64,000 nt of DNA from Acidobacterium sp. S8 (lineage in GTDB: Bacteria; Acidobacteriota; Terriglobia; Terriglobales; Acidobacteriaceae). Shown one piece after another: positions 26,420-36,877 of the stretch (the stretch's first letter is position 1; each line of letters opens with the position of its first letter). Location: assembly GCF_009765985.1 (NCBI RefSeq), contig NZ_LMUM01000008.1:24559-88558 (forward strand), read 5' to 3'. A model generated the notes under the pieces. That model was given only the letters and a program-made list of their open reading frames with translations, was not told the origin of the DNA and did not search any database. The position numbers and the translations under genes were made by a program.

Positions 26420-27535
26420 ATGATTATCGGAGTACCGAAGGAAGTCAAAGATCACGAAAGTCGCGTAGGCATTACACCGGCAGGCGTAAAGGCGCTTACT
26501 GAGACAGGACACAAGGTTCTCGTCGAAACTCACGCGGGCGAGCTTTCCGCATTCACCGACGATGAGTATCAGTCGGCAGGCGCGGAGATTGTCGGCTCGG
26601 CACACAATGTGTGGGGCAACGCGGACATGGTGGTGAAAGTCAAAGAACCAGTTGAGAAAGAGTATGGTTTCTTCCGCGAAGGGCTGGTGCTCTTTACATA
26701 CCTGCATCTTGCGCCTGTTCCTGATCTCACCGAGCAGCTGCTTACGAAGAAAGTGATCGGCATTGCTTATGAGACGATTCGCGACCAGGCCGGAACACTG
26801 CCGCTGTTGACGCCAATGTCTGAAGTTGCCGGACGCATGTCGGTGCAGGTCGGCGCTTCTTATCTCGAAAAGGAAAAAGGCGGCCGCGGTGTTCTGCTTG
26901 GCGGCGTCCCCGGCGTGCCTCCTGCCAATGTCTGCATCATCGGCGGCGGCATCGTCGGCACTAACGCTGCGAAGATCGCAGTGGGCATGGGCGCGAAGGT
27001 CACGATTGTTGATCTGAACCTGAACCGCCTGCGCGAACTCGACGATATCTTCAATGGCAAGCTTTTCACCCTGGCGTCGAACTCGTATAACGTGACGCGC
27101 GCGGTACAGGAAGCCGACCTGGTGATTGGAGGCGTGTTGATTCCGGGTGCAGCGGCTCCGAAGATCGTGACCAAAGAGATGGTCGCAAAGATGAAGAAAG
27201 GCGCGGTAATCGTAGATGTGGCCATCGACCAGGGCGGATGCATTGAAACGGCGCGGCCTACGACGCACAGCAATCCTGCTTACGAAGTGAATGGCGTGGT
27301 GCATTACTGCGTCACCAACATGCCGGCTGCGGTGCCGAATACTTCGACGCTGGCGCTGACGAACGCAACGTTCCCTTATGTTCTGCGGCTTGCGCAGCGC
27401 GGTGCCAAGGCTGCGATTCTTGAAAATGACGGCATCCGCGATGGCGTGAACACCTACGAGGGGACTCTTACATGCGAGCCTGTTGCGGTATCGCAGAAGA
27501 AACCCTGGAAGCCCGTACGAGAGCTGCTGGCATAA
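26420..27535 (+). CDS. ald: Alanine dehydrogenase
   Basis: Alanine dehydrogenase (371 aa) reversibly deaminates L-alanine to pyruvate and ammonium with NAD+. Characteristic motifs: [20 protein letters not shown] at the N-terminus, FTYLHLA, the Rossmann loop [20 protein letters not shown] (about residues 173-192) and [19 protein letters not shown]. Normal length. SD AAGGA lies seven bases before the ATG. It is followed by a good terminator, so it is monocistronic. Confidence 0.96.
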   Translation: MIIGVPKEVKDHESRVGITPAGVKALTETGHKVLVETHAGELSAFTDDEYQSAGAEIVGSAHNVWGNADMVVKVKEPVEKEYGFFREGLVLFTYLHLAPVPDLTEQLLTKKVIGIAYETIRDQAGTLPLLTPMSEVAGRMSVQVGASYLEKEKGGRGVLLGGVPGVPPANVCIIGGGIVGTNAAKIAVGMGAKVTIVDLNLNRLRELDDIFNGKLFTLASNSYNVTRAVQEADLVIGGVLIPGAAAPKIVTKEMVAKMKKGAVIVDVAIDQGGCIETARPTTHSNPAYEVNGVVHYCVTNMPAAVPNTSTLALTNATFPYVLRLAQRGAKAAILENDGIRDGVNTYEGTLTCEPVAVSQKKPWKPVRELLA

Positions 27536-27540
27536 AACGA

Positions 27541-27566
27541 GGCGTGGCTTGGGGCCACGCCTTTTA
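27541..27566 (+). terminator. Intrinsic terminator after ald
   Basis: GGCGTGGC (27541-27548), five-base loop, GCCACGCC (27554-27561), then TTTTAC. It begins five bases after the ald stop. Confidence 0.85.
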
Positions 27567-27577
27567 CTTTTCTGTCA

Positions 27578-27736
27578 CTATTTACCGCCACCGGCTAAGC
27601 CGCCAATGAGCGCACCGAAACCCGCAGCCACACCGATGAACCCGGCAGTACGCTTCTCTTTTTCTTTTTTCCGCGAGCTCCGCCGCGCCTCTGAATCGTC
27701 CGGGCGATAGAAGTTACGAGTTGTGCTGGCGCTCAC
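27578..27736 (-). CDS. Possible 52-aa glycine-zipper peptide
   Basis: From a GTG at 27736 the minus strand encodes 52 residues: a very basic, Arg/Lys/Glu-rich first half (SSRKKEKEKRTA) and a hydrophobic glycine-rich end (GFIGVAAGFGALIGGLAGGGK). Such a glycine-zipper end can insert in membranes. There is no convincing SD and I know no family, so this could be chance. It is divergent from the histidine kinase and fills the gap after ald. Confidence 0.35.
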   Translation of the reverse strand: MSASTTRNFYRPDDSEARRSSRKKEKEKRTAGFIGVAAGFGALIGGLAGGGK

Positions 27737-27764
27737 TTCTGCATAGCATGCGCTACAAAACGCC

Positions 27765-27770
27765 TATAAT
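27765..27770 (+). promoter_or_regulatory. Consensus -10 box for the NtrY/NtrX-like operon
   Basis: TATAAT at 27765-27770 lies 20 bases before the ATG at 27790; the -35 region is weak (GCATAG). Transcription would start near 27777, just before the GGAG SD at 27781. Confidence 0.4.
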
Positions 27771-27789
27771 CTTTGAGATCGGAGTTCGC

Positions 27790-30063
27790 ATGCCCATCAT
27801 GAAGAACAAGCGCGTTACCATCGCCGTACTTGGAGCCATCTCGCTTGTCCTTCTCCTGGTGTTGGCATCACTTAATGCATTCAAGCTGAATTTTCTCTAT
27901 CCCCATAGCGTCGCGGCTATTTTTCTATTTACTACGCTCTCAGTTGTTGTCTTCCTGCTTTTCCTGCTCCTGCTTGTGCTGCTTTCGCGCAACATCCTCA
28001 AAATCTATGCCGACCGCCGCAGCCGCGTGCTGGGATCGAGGCTCCGCTCCCGTCTTTTGGTCGGCGCACTGGTGCTCTCATTCGCCCCTGCGGCATTCAT
28101 GTTTTTCTTCAGCTTTGGGCTGATGAACCGTTCGATCGACCGGTGGTTCTCGCAGCCAGTCTCCGAACTGCGCGAAGATTCCACCCGCATCGCCCTTGAG
28201 CTCTCTCACTATGTCACTCAGAACGCTCGCGCAGAGGCTGAGTCCCTCGCGCGCTCTGAAGCAATTGCTTTGAATTACCAGGCTGAAAATACAAATGCGC
28301 TGTTGGATGAGATTCGCACCCACCGCATTACCCTGCAGGGCGGCTTTGCTGTGCTCTATCGCGACAATGCAGCGATCGTACAGTATCAGATGCCCCATCC
28401 AGAGGGCGCAGTAAAGATACGTACATGGTTGGATGACAATGCAAGGGTGACAGTGCACGAGGAACCATTGATCGAGATTGTGCATAAGGCGGCCCAGCGC
28501 ACGGATGAGCCAGTGCTTACGATCGGCGATACGGATTACGCCCTGGGCACCGCCACCACCTCGGGCGGCGGAGTCGTCGTTGTTGGCCTGCCACTTCCAT
28601 CGGGTCTCAGTGCGACCGTGGCCGACGTTCGCGCGGGTACGCAGCAATACTGGGCCGTCTACCGCGAACGGCGCAGCATCCGCAGCACATACCTGCTGTT
28701 ACTTCTGCTGCTCACAACGCTCACGTTTTTTGCCAGCAGCTGGCTGGCCTGGTTCTTTTCCAAGCAGATTACGCGGCCACTTGAAAATCTGGCAGAAGCA
28801 ATGGACGGAATTGCTGCCGGGCGTTACGAGCAGCGCGTTACGATATCCGCAACGGAGGAGCTGGGCGAGCTGCTACAGGCATTCAACCATATGGCTGCCG
28901 ATCTTGAGCAGAGTCGTATGATCGCAGAGCAATCCACGGCGCAGCTGTTTGAAGCAAATGCAACGCTGGAGGAGCGCCGCCGCGAACTCGAGACGATTCT
29001 CGAAACCATTCCCGGCGGCGTAGTCACCCTTGATGCGGCGTTGCATATTTCACAGGCAAACCAGGCTTTCGCCGACCTGCTGCCTCCGGGCACATTGCAG
29101 CCTCTGCAGGGTGTTCCACTCACCGCTGTTGTGCCTGAGGATGTGGGCAGCGAGTTGATGCTGCTGGCACGCCGCGCAAGGCGAATGGGCGTGGCTGCAA
29201 CAGAATTTGATATCCGCCACCCGAAAGGCAAATTAAATCTTTCCGCCACCATGGCCATGCTGCCCCTGGGCGAAAAACGCCGCGGCTTCATACTTGTGCT
29301 GGAAGATGTAAGCGAATTTTTGCAGGCGCAGCGTCAGCTCGCATGGAAAGAGGTGGCGCAGCGCGTCGCGCATGAAATTAAAAATCCGCTCACGCCGATT
29401 GCTCTTTCTGCCGCACGCATCAAGCGGCACGTCGATCGCAATGCGCCAGAGTCGCCGGATGTCATCCGCTCCTGCAGTGACGTAATCCTTGGCTCAGTGG
29501 AAACATTGCGAACGCTGGTCGATCAGTTTGCGGCACTCGCACAATTTCCAACGGCGCATCCTAAACCTGCGGACCTCAATTTGATTGTCGAGAACGCCTT
29601 GCGTCTGTTTGAGGATCGACTTGAAAACATCCGGGTAGACAAGCATCTTGCGTCGAAGATCCCGCTTGTAATGGCAGATGCTGAAGCGATGAAACGCGCC
29701 GTCGCGAATCTCATCGACAACGCAGCCGAAGCCATGCAGGATAGTGGCCTGCGTGTGCTCTCGATCGAAACCGCGCTCACCGATCACCACGAGATGGCCG
29801 AGGTTATCATCAGCGACACCGGCCACGGACTCACCGACGATGCTCGCGAGCGTCTCTTTCTTCCCTACTTCTCAACCAAACAACGCGGTACTGGACTGGG
29901 TCTTGCGATCGCGGCAAAGATCGTTCAAGATCACCAGGGTGCCATTCGGGCTGAGCAGAACTCCCCGTCGGGCGCTCGATTTATTATCGAACTGCCGCTC
30001 GCGGCGAACGGCAATGGCACTGGCGATGCATGGCCCTCTGTGGTGAATAAGGCGGCCCGATGA
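27790..30063 (+). CDS. NtrY-like membrane sensor histidine kinase
   Basis: This sensor kinase has about 757 aa. Transmembrane helices lie near residues 11-30, 38-62 and 83-105, then a periplasmic sensor region, another helix near 300 (LLLLLLTTLTFFASSWLAW), a HAMP linker (ITRPLENLAEAMDGIAAGRY), a PAS domain (ETILETIPGGVVTLDAAL), the phosphoacceptor box VAHEIKNPLTPIALSAARI and an HATPase domain with N, DTGHGL and GTGLGL boxes. The layout is that of NtrY. I use the ATG at 27790 (GGAG five bases upstream). Its stop overlaps the response-regulator start. The signal is unknown; NtrY homologues sense nitrogen or redox state. Confidence 0.93.
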   Translation: MPIMKNKRVTIAVLGAISLVLLLVLASLNAFKLNFLYPHSVAAIFLFTTLSVVVFLLFLLLLVLLSRNILKIYADRRSRVLGSRLRSRLLVGALVLSFAPAAFMFFFSFGLMNRSIDRWFSQPVSELREDSTRIALELSHYVTQNARAEAESLARSEAIALNYQAENTNALLDEIRTHRITLQGGFAVLYRDNAAIVQYQMPHPEGAVKIRTWLDDNARVTVHEEPLIEIVHKAAQRTDEPVLTIGDTDYALGTATTSGGGVVVVGLPLPSGLSATVADVRAGTQQYWAVYRERRSIRSTYLLLLLLLTTLTFFASSWLAWFFSKQITRPLENLAEAMDGIAAGRYEQRVTISATEELGELLQAFNHMAADLEQSRMIAEQSTAQLFEANATLEERRRELETILETIPGGVVTLDAALHISQANQAFADLLPPGTLQPLQGVPLTAVVPEDVGSELMLLARRARRMGVAATEFDIRHPKGKLNLSATMAMLPLGEKRRGFILVLEDVSEFLQAQRQLAWKEVAQRVAHEIKNPLTPIALSAARIKRHVDRNAPESPDVIRSCSDVILGSVETLRTLVDQFAALAQFPTAHPKPADLNLIVENALRLFEDRLENIRVDKHLASKIPLVMADAEAMKRAVANLIDNAAEAMQDSGLRVLSIETALTDHHEMAEVIISDTGHGLTDDARERLFLPYFSTKQRGTGLGLAIAAKIVQDHQGAIRAEQNSPSGARFIIELPLAANGNGTGDAWPSVVNKAAR

Positions 30064-31415
30064 ACCACATATTGGTGGTAGATGACGAAGCCGATATCCG
30101 CAAACTGCTGGAAGAGATTTTTCGCGAAGAAGAATATGCGGTCGCCAGCACTGGGACCGGGAACGAAGCGCTGGTGCTGCTCCGCGACGTAAGCTACGAT
30201 GTGATGCTGCTCGACATTTGGCTGCCCGACCGTGATGGTCTGGACGTGCTGAATGAAATTCGTTCGCTCGATACCGAAAACAAGCCCGAGGTCATCATCA
30301 TTTCCGGACATGGCACGATTGAAACGGCGGTGCGTGCCACCAAGTTAGGCGCTTTCGATTTTCTGGAAAAGCCACTTTCGCTCGAACGCACGCTCATCGT
30401 CGTTAAGAACGCAATTGAGGCCCGACGGCTTCGCGTCGAAAATCTCGAATACAAACGCCAACTTGCGCTGCAAACGCCGATCACAGGCGAGAGTGTTCCC
30501 GCTAAAGCCCTGCGCCAGCAGATCAGGCTCATGGCGCCCACCAATGGTCGCGTGCTTATCTTCGGCGAATCGGGCAGCGGCAAGGAACTGATTGCGCGTG
30601 CCATTCACGCAGAAAGCCAGCGCCGCGAACGCGTCTTTGTTGAGCTGAATTGCGCCGCGATTCCCGAGGACTACATCGAGAGCGAGCTATTCGGCTATCG
30701 CAACAGCGCTATACCTGGCGGCCCGACCGAGAAGCGCGGCACCTTCGAACGCGCGGATGGCGGTACGCTATTCCTCGATGAAGTAGGCGACATGAGCCTT
30801 AAAACTCAGGCCAAAGTATTGCGCGCTCTCGATGAACAACGGTTTACGCCGGTTGGAGCGGTACACGCCATGAGTGTGGACGTTCGCGTGATCGCCGCCA
30901 CAAATAAGAATCTCGAAGAAGAAATTGCCAAGGGAAACTTTCGCGAGGACCTTTTCTATCGCTTGAATGTCATTCCGTTTTACGTGCCGCCTCTGCGCGA
31001 CCGCAAGGAAGACATTTCACTCCTGGCGCGTGATTTCCTCCGCGGCTTTGGCCGCGAATACGGTCGGCCTCGCGTCGAGCTCGCTGAAGACGCGATCGAA
31101 CTACTCAAGCAGTACCATTGGCCGGGAAATGTTCGGGAGCTGAAGAACCTGATCGAACGTATCCTGATCCTCAATCCGCAGGCGCCGCGAATTGAGCGTA
31201 AACATCTCCCTATGCTCGTGCATCGCGGCGCAAGCAAGCATAGCGAAGATTTCAGCACGCTGCACCAGGCGCGCGAAGCATACGAGCGCGACTACATTTT
31301 GAAGAAGATCGATGAGTGTCACGGCAACATAAGCCGCGCTGCAGAATCACTTGGCCTCGAACGCAGCCATCTCTACAGAAAAATGCGAACACTCGGCATC
31401 AGCGTCCGGGAATAG
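30060..31415 (+). CDS. NtrX-like AAA+ response regulator with degenerate GAFTGA loop
   Basis: This 451-aa partner of the preceding kinase starts with a receiver domain (D52 in LLDIWLPD is the phosphorylation site; conserved K in LEKP), then an AAA+ domain with Walker A GESGSGKE (169-176) and Walker B GGTLFLDEVGD, and ends with a Fis-type helix-turn-helix (NISRAAESLGLERSHLYRKM). The sigma-54-contacting GAFTGA loop reads SAIPGG (216-221). Without Phe-Thr this protein is unlikely to activate sigma-54 promoters in the normal way and may instead act directly as a DNA-binding regulator, as proposed for some NtrX proteins. Confidence 0.92.
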   Translation: MNHILVVDDEADIRKLLEEIFREEEYAVASTGTGNEALVLLRDVSYDVMLLDIWLPDRDGLDVLNEIRSLDTENKPEVIIISGHGTIETAVRATKLGAFDFLEKPLSLERTLIVVKNAIEARRLRVENLEYKRQLALQTPITGESVPAKALRQQIRLMAPTNGRVLIFGESGSGKELIARAIHAESQRRERVFVELNCAAIPEDYIESELFGYRNSAIPGGPTEKRGTFERADGGTLFLDEVGDMSLKTQAKVLRALDEQRFTPVGAVHAMSVDVRVIAATNKNLEEEIAKGNFREDLFYRLNVIPFYVPPLRDRKEDISLLARDFLRGFGREYGRPRVELAEDAIELLKQYHWPGNVRELKNLIERILILNPQAPRIERKHLPMLVHRGASKHSEDFSTLHQAREAYERDYILKKIDECHGNISRAAESLGLERSHLYRKMRTLGISVRE

Positions 31416-31433
31416 TCTTCTGACTGAATAGTT

Positions 31434-31651
31434 GTCATCCTGACATCAAGAAGAAAGTCTTCATTCTGAGCGCGTACCTCGAGAAGAGTGCATGAGATCG
31501 TTTCGTCTCGATACACTCTTGCCGGCGTTTCACACTAAACGGTTGCGCGAACAGCATTTCACCGAAAGGATCTTTACATGGGAGGAAATAGACGATAGTT
31601 ATCCTCCCCGCCCGCATCCCATGGATTCTTCGCTTCGCTCAGAATGACGAC
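31434..31651. repeat. Composite copy of the dispersed intergenic repeat
   Basis: This stretch between convergent genes holds GTCATCCTGA at 31434, TCATTCTGAGCG near 31459 and the inverted counterpart CGCTCAGAATGACG near 31636. It is the same sequence family as at 13215 and 49577 but interrupted. No gene is visible in the 263 bases. Confidence 0.5.
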
Positions 31652-31678
31652 TCTATGGGGATCGATAACAAATTGACT

Positions 31679-32662
31679 CTATTTTTCTTCTTTTCGTTCG
31701 CCCAGCTCTTCCAGCTGTTTGCGCCAATCAAGCGATTCCACAAAGCCGCGCCGTTCACGCCAATTTTCTTCGACAATCACATGCAACTCAAGAAAAACCT
31801 GCGTTCCCAGAAGCGATTCGATTTCCTTACGGGCGTTCGTACCAATGCTCTTTAACTTGCTTCCGCCCTTGCCGATCAGAATCGCCTTCTGCCCGGCACG
31901 CTCGCAGTAAATTGCCGCAGCGATGCGCGTCACCGGCTTCTTATCATGCGGCTGGGGCTCTTCAAATCGCTCAATGACCACCGCCGAGGCATAAGGAACT
32001 TCTTCGCCCGTCTCCTGCAGAATGCGTTCGCGGATCAATTCAGCCACCAGAAATCTTTCAGGCTGATCCGTATATTGATCTTTGGGAAAATAGCGCTCAC
32101 GTTCGGGCAGATACTCGACCAGCTTTTCAACCAGCCGCTCCAATCCATCACCTTTGCGCGCTGAAATTGGAAACACTTCGGCAAATGGATGCAGCGCGCT
32201 CAGCTGCGCAATCAGCGGCGCAAGCGTTTCCCTCGTGACAAGATCTATCTTGTTAATCACCAGAAACACAGGACAGTCGAGCTTCTTGAGCAGTTCGAAA
32301 ACGAAAGCATCTTCACTGGCTCCGCGCTTTTTTTCGTCATTCTCTGACAACTCCAAACGCCGCGTCGCATCCACCATGACCAGAACCACGTCGCGACTTT
32401 CGAGCGCATCGTGAACCTCCTGCATCATGCGCCGGTCCAGCCACGATCCCGGCTTATGCACGCCTGGTGTATCTACAAAGACAATTTGCGCCGCCGAGTG
32501 CTTCCCCTTGCGCGCTGCAACCTCTACAACACCGTGAATACGGGTACGCGTCGTTTGCGGCTTGCTGGTGACGATCGCCACCTTTTCGCCCACGAGCGCG
32601 TTCAACAGCGTGGATTTTCCGGCATTCGGCCGTCCGAGAATAGATACGAATCCAGATCGCAA
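31679..32662 (-). CDS. era: GTPase Era
   Basis: Era (327 aa) is an essential GTPase that binds the 3' end of 16S rRNA during 30S assembly. G1 is GRPNAGKSTLLN, G3 DTPGVHKPG, G4 NKID, and the C-terminal KH domain carries KAILIGKGGSKLKSIG. The TTG at 32662 is supported by GAGGAAG six bases upstream and by the family N-terminus SGFVSILGRPN. The segment EKKRGASEDAFVFELLKKLD is a short charged insert after the G3 region. Starts three bases after the DsbA-like gene, so the two are co-transcribed. Confidence 0.95.
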   Translation of the reverse strand: MRSGFVSILGRPNAGKSTLLNALVGEKVAIVTSKPQTTRTRIHGVVEVAARKGKHSAAQIVFVDTPGVHKPGSWLDRRMMQEVHDALESRDVVLVMVDATRRLELSENDEKKRGASEDAFVFELLKKLDCPVFLVINKIDLVTRETLAPLIAQLSALHPFAEVFPISARKGDGLERLVEKLVEYLPERERYFPKDQYTDQPERFLVAELIRERILQETGEEVPYASAVVIERFEEPQPHDKKPVTRIAAAIYCERAGQKAILIGKGGSKLKSIGTNARKEIESLLGTQVFLELHVIVEENWRERRGFVESLDWRKQLEELGERKEEK

Positions 32663-32665
32663 AAG

Positions 32666-33289
32666 TTACTTCCTCGCCTGTTTCGTATTGCCGCCTGTTT
32701 CTTCCACGGCTTCGTCAAGCATCGAATACAGCTTATTGAAGTCAGAGACCTGCGTAGCATTCGTGACTCCGTGTTTGTCAGTCACTACCCACACGGTGGG
32801 CGTCTGGTGCACGCCAAGCCTGATACCCAAGTCATAATCCGCCTTCACCTCGGCCGCCAGCTTGCCTTGCGGGTCGACGGCAAACGGCATCGCCATGCCA
32901 TGATCCTTGGCAAATTTATCGGTAAAGTTGCGCAGATCGTCCGGTGTTTCAATGCTCGCCTGGTTAGCGAAGACGGCATCGCGGTAATCGCCGCCCAGCT
33001 TCTCGGATTTCGTATCGAACCAGCGGGCATTCACTGCCGCCTGCGTGCTCCAGCGATGATACTGAATGGGAAAGTCATGCCGTTCCCACGGAATGTGGTA
33101 TTTCGCCGCGGCGTCTTTCAGCACCGGGTTCTCGTGCGCGCAGCTCGGACATTCAAGATCGGAAAACTCAATCATCGCCACCTTCGCTCCCGGCGGAGGC
33201 TTCAAACCGCTCTGCCCATGGGCCGCTGAAACAATCAGGGCTGCTGCGCCCATCCATGCAAAAAACGCTCGTGACATAAAAACTCTCAT
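32666..33289 (-). CDS. Exported DsbA-like thioredoxin-fold protein
   Basis: This 207-aa periplasmic oxidoreductase has a signal peptide ending SAAHGQ (residue 25-26) and the redox motif CPSC at 47-50 (FSDLECPSCAHE). The cis-proline segment is HQTPTVWV. The DsbA/DSBA_4-like helical insertion lies between. It probably introduces disulfides into exported proteins, recycled by the VKOR encoded divergently 64 bases away. Either ATG (33289 or 33277) could start it; the second gives a tidier signal peptide. The downstream era gene has its SD inside the end of this frame. Confidence 0.85.
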   Translation of the reverse strand: MRVFMSRAFFAWMGAAALIVSAAHGQSGLKPPPGAKVAMIEFSDLECPSCAHENPVLKDAAAKYHIPWERHDFPIQYHRWSTQAAVNARWFDTKSEKLGGDYRDAVFANQASIETPDDLRNFTDKFAKDHGMAMPFAVDPQGKLAAEVKADYDLGIRLGVHQTPTVWVVTDKHGVTNATQVSDFNKLYSMLDEAVEETGGNTKQARK

Positions 33290-33353
33290 TCTCTTAAATT
33301 CTATCGCGTCGCCCAGCAGGGCGCGTCCAGATATTAGACTGGAACTAACTTCT

Positions 33354-33755
33354 ATGCGTTATCTCATCGCGCTGCTCGCTATCGCTGGAATCGTAGCTTC
33401 TACCCTTGCGCTTCGTATCCACTACTCCATGGACGCGCCACCATGCGACATCAACGCGCACTGGGATTGCGGCATCGTCAATCACAGCCGCTATTCGGTC
33501 ATCCACGGAATTCCTGTGGCCGCAATCGGCATCGTGGGCTACGCAGCCATCGCACTCTTTGCACTTACCCGCCGTTATTGGCTGACGCTGGCTGCTTCTA
33601 TCGTTGGTCTGGCCTTCGCACTTTATCTCACAAATATTGAAGCACGCATCCTGCAGATCTGGTGCCTTTATTGCGTCATCTCGCAGACCATCATCGCGGT
33701 CATTACATTGCTCTCGATCGCAGCGGTCATCGGCCTACGCAAGGCTAAATCGTAG
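33354..33755 (+). CDS. Vitamin K epoxide reductase (VKOR) family protein
   Basis: This 133-aa four-helix membrane protein reoxidises DsbA-type proteins and passes electrons to quinone. VKOR landmarks: the loop cysteines C31 and C39 (PPCDINAHWDCG), a conserved Ser in SRYSVIHGIP, and the quinone-site pair C104/C107 in IWCLYC. No fused thioredoxin domain is present, so it needs a separate partner, the DsbA-like protein next door. Start at the ATG 33354; a longer in-frame extension upstream would run through the dsbA-like gene on the other strand. Confidence 0.9.
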   Translation: MRYLIALLAIAGIVASTLALRIHYSMDAPPCDINAHWDCGIVNHSRYSVIHGIPVAAIGIVGYAAIALFALTRRYWLTLAASIVGLAFALYLTNIEARILQIWCLYCVISQTIIAVITLLSIAAVIGLRKAKS

Positions 33756-35034
33756 GGATGTGCTCCTCTCTGCGTGAAACGCGCAGACTCTCAATGCGCC
33801 TGTCTGTTGACGCGAGCACCTCAAAGCGCAGGCCATCTTCTTCAATGACTTCGCCCTGCATGGGAATTCTGCCGGCAACCTCGCTTACCAGGCCGGCAAC
33901 TGTTGTTGCTTCATAGTCCTCGGGCCGTTCCCAGTGGTCACCGAATAGGTCTTCCAGCCGCTCAAGTTCGAGATTTCCCGGTACCAGCCATGCCCCATCT
34001 GCATCGCGCTTAGGAGTTTCGAGCTCATCCTCTTCGTGCTCATCCGCAATGGAACCGACGATCTCTTCAAGCAAGTCTTCAATCGTCACCAGTCCTGCAA
34101 CGCCGCCGTATTCGTCGATGACGATGCGCATGTGCTGTTTCTCGCGCTGCATCTCGCGAAGCAATTCATTTACCTTCTTCGTTTCGGGCACAAAGGCGGC
34201 AACCCGCTGGATACTCGCAACTGTGCGTGTGCGCGCAGCTTCGTCAGACACTCGCAGCAAATCATGCGCAAATGCGATACCGGAAATGTGATCCAGCGTA
34301 CCCTCGTAGACGGGCACGCGCGATACCGGGTGCTTTTCGATCAGAAGCAGCAATTCTTCGAGCGTCGCTGAACCCGGAATGGCAATTACCTCCGGACGCG
34401 GCGTCATCACCTCGCGCACCACCTTGTCGCCGAATTCGACCGCCGAACGCACGAGTTCCCGGTCGCCCTCTTCGATGATTCCTTCTTCTTCGCCAGCTTC
34501 GATCAGCGCGTCGACTGCCTCTGCTGTCGAGTCTTCTTCTTCCGGTTTTGGCGACTCCGCCAGGGCTGCAATCGAAAGCAAGAATCCGAGGAACAGTGTT
34601 ACCGGCAACACCAGGTAAAACAGAGACCGCAGCAGCCAGCGCGTACGCGCCACCCACAATCCGCGGGTGCGCGTGAAGAAAACAAAGGGCAGCAGGCGGT
34701 TAAAGATGACGATGACCAGCACTACGCCCAGAACGGCCTGCCCGATCTCGCCGAGTGTGGGGCGATCCGTAATGGACGGGCGGTCAAAAAGCAGCATGCC
34801 GAAAATCAGCGTCAGGCATGCCAACGCCAATTGCGACAGCACTGCAGCCGATAGCATCACGTGCTCGCGGTTCAGACCCAGCCTTGGTTCTACAAGCTGT
34901 TCCCATGCGTCGATATTTTCCTGGAACTCGCGGGAAAGAAATTTCCCCATCTCGGAGTAGAGCCGGTCGACATAGGACGCCAGCGTTAATACCACCAGCA
35001 GGAGAAAGATGAATATGGCAGCTTCCACGTTCAT
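33745..35034 (-). CDS. HlyC/CorC-family protein with CBS domains
   Basis: This 429-aa membrane protein of the CNNM/CorC family is linked to Mg2+ or Co2+ efflux. Hydrophobic helices lie near residues 4-22, 60-80, 95-115 and 140-162 (DUF21-like), then an acidic linker, a CBS pair starting at REVMTPRPEVIAIPG with the sequel RIVIDEYGGVAGLVTIEDLLEEIVG, and a C-terminal CorC_HlyC transporter-associated domain. Its ATG overlaps the ybeY stop (ATGA). The order phoH-ybeY-corC is conserved in many bacteria and links it to ribosome/RNA quality genes for unknown reasons. Confidence 0.9.
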   Translation of the reverse strand: MNVEAAIFIFLLLVVLTLASYVDRLYSEMGKFLSREFQENIDAWEQLVEPRLGLNREHVMLSAAVLSQLALACLTLIFGMLLFDRPSITDRPTLGEIGQAVLGVVLVIVIFNRLLPFVFFTRTRGLWVARTRWLLRSLFYLVLPVTLFLGFLLSIAALAESPKPEEEDSTAEAVDALIEAGEEEGIIEEGDRELVRSAVEFGDKVVREVMTPRPEVIAIPGSATLEELLLLIEKHPVSRVPVYEGTLDHISGIAFAHDLLRVSDEAARTRTVASIQRVAAFVPETKKVNELLREMQREKQHMRIVIDEYGGVAGLVTIEDLLEEIVGSIADEHEEDELETPKRDADGAWLVPGNLELERLEDLFGDHWERPEDYEATTVAGLVSEVAGRIPMQGEVIEEDGLRFEVLASTDRRIESLRVSRREEHIPTI

Positions 35035-35558
35035 TGCGCGCGGCTCCGGGCTTTTTTCACCGCACTATTCTTCGCTATTTTGGCACTGCTGCGTTGAATC
35101 AGACCCACCGGCAATCCAAGCTGCTTTCGCAATTCGTTTTCCTTGTCGGCCATCTCGCCGTCGTCCGTTTCGTGGTCGTAACCCGAAAGATGCAGCAATC
35201 CATGCAGCATCAATATCTTCACTTCTACCTGCAAGGGATGACCGTGCTCTTCTGCCTGCTTATGCGCAGTGTCAAGCGAGATCGCCAGATCCCCCGCCTG
35301 CTTCTTCGCCGCGCTGGGATGTTCCGCATCCACCGGGAAAGACAGCACGTCAGTCGCCTTATTCTTGCCTCGATAATCCCTGTTTAGCTCGCGGACGGTT
35401 TTGTCTGTTCCCAGCAGTACCGACACCTCTCCGCGCAGTTTGGCCGCCGATATAGCTTTCGACAGAAAGCCGCGCAGTTCGCGCATGTTCAAAGCGGAGT
35501 GATGAGACGAAGTCGCGGAGTCTGGGTCAGTCACGATCATGCAAAACGAGGAGGACAC
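35031..35558 (-). CDS. ybeY: Endoribonuclease YbeY
   Basis: YbeY (175 aa) is a zinc-dependent endoribonuclease needed for 16S rRNA 3' maturation and ribosome quality control. The zinc motif HGLLHLSGYDH matches HxxxHxxxxxH. Other family motifs: LNRDYRGKNKATDVLSFP. The GTG at 35558 is supported by GAGGAGG about six bases upstream; an ATG six codons on (35540) is the alternative. The C-terminal 25 residues (KIAKNSAVKKARSRAQ) are a basic extension. Confidence 0.94.
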   Translation of the reverse strand: MSSSFCMIVTDPDSATSSHHSALNMRELRGFLSKAISAAKLRGEVSVLLGTDKTVRELNRDYRGKNKATDVLSFPVDAEHPSAAKKQAGDLAISLDTAHKQAEEHGHPLQVEVKILMLHGLLHLSGYDHETDDGEMADKENELRKQLGLPVGLIQRSSAKIAKNSAVKKARSRAQ

Positions 35559-35593
35559 TTGAGTCCTCCTCTCTTTGATGGTATCAAGTTCTA

Positions 35594-36604
<1,011 letters not shown>

Positions 36605-36877
36605 CAAGCGGAGAAATGACCTCCCAGGCAGGCTGCAGACACAGCCACCATGTGTAATTGGGTTGACGGAGATGGGGGGACGACAGGAAACAGCGTAGTT
36701 GCCACCACACCTATTGGATGCGGTGAGGAAAGCAACGGATTGGCCATTTGCACCAAATCTATGCCGTTTATGGGGTCAGAGTAGCGCCGCTCCGGCCCCG
36801 CGTCAATGCCCATTCCATAAAATTATGGCAAAGCCGTATCGAAGTGGTTCCCTGCAAGGTTCTATTGCGCCTGAAAT

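Noticed and set aside
26213..27304. 363-codon minus-strand frame opposite ald
   Set aside because: Shadow of the conserved alanine dehydrogenase frame.
36608..36877. Gene or RNA between phoH and the DJ-1/PfpI gene
   Set aside because: Short frames on both strands have no SD, no conserved features and no clear structure.
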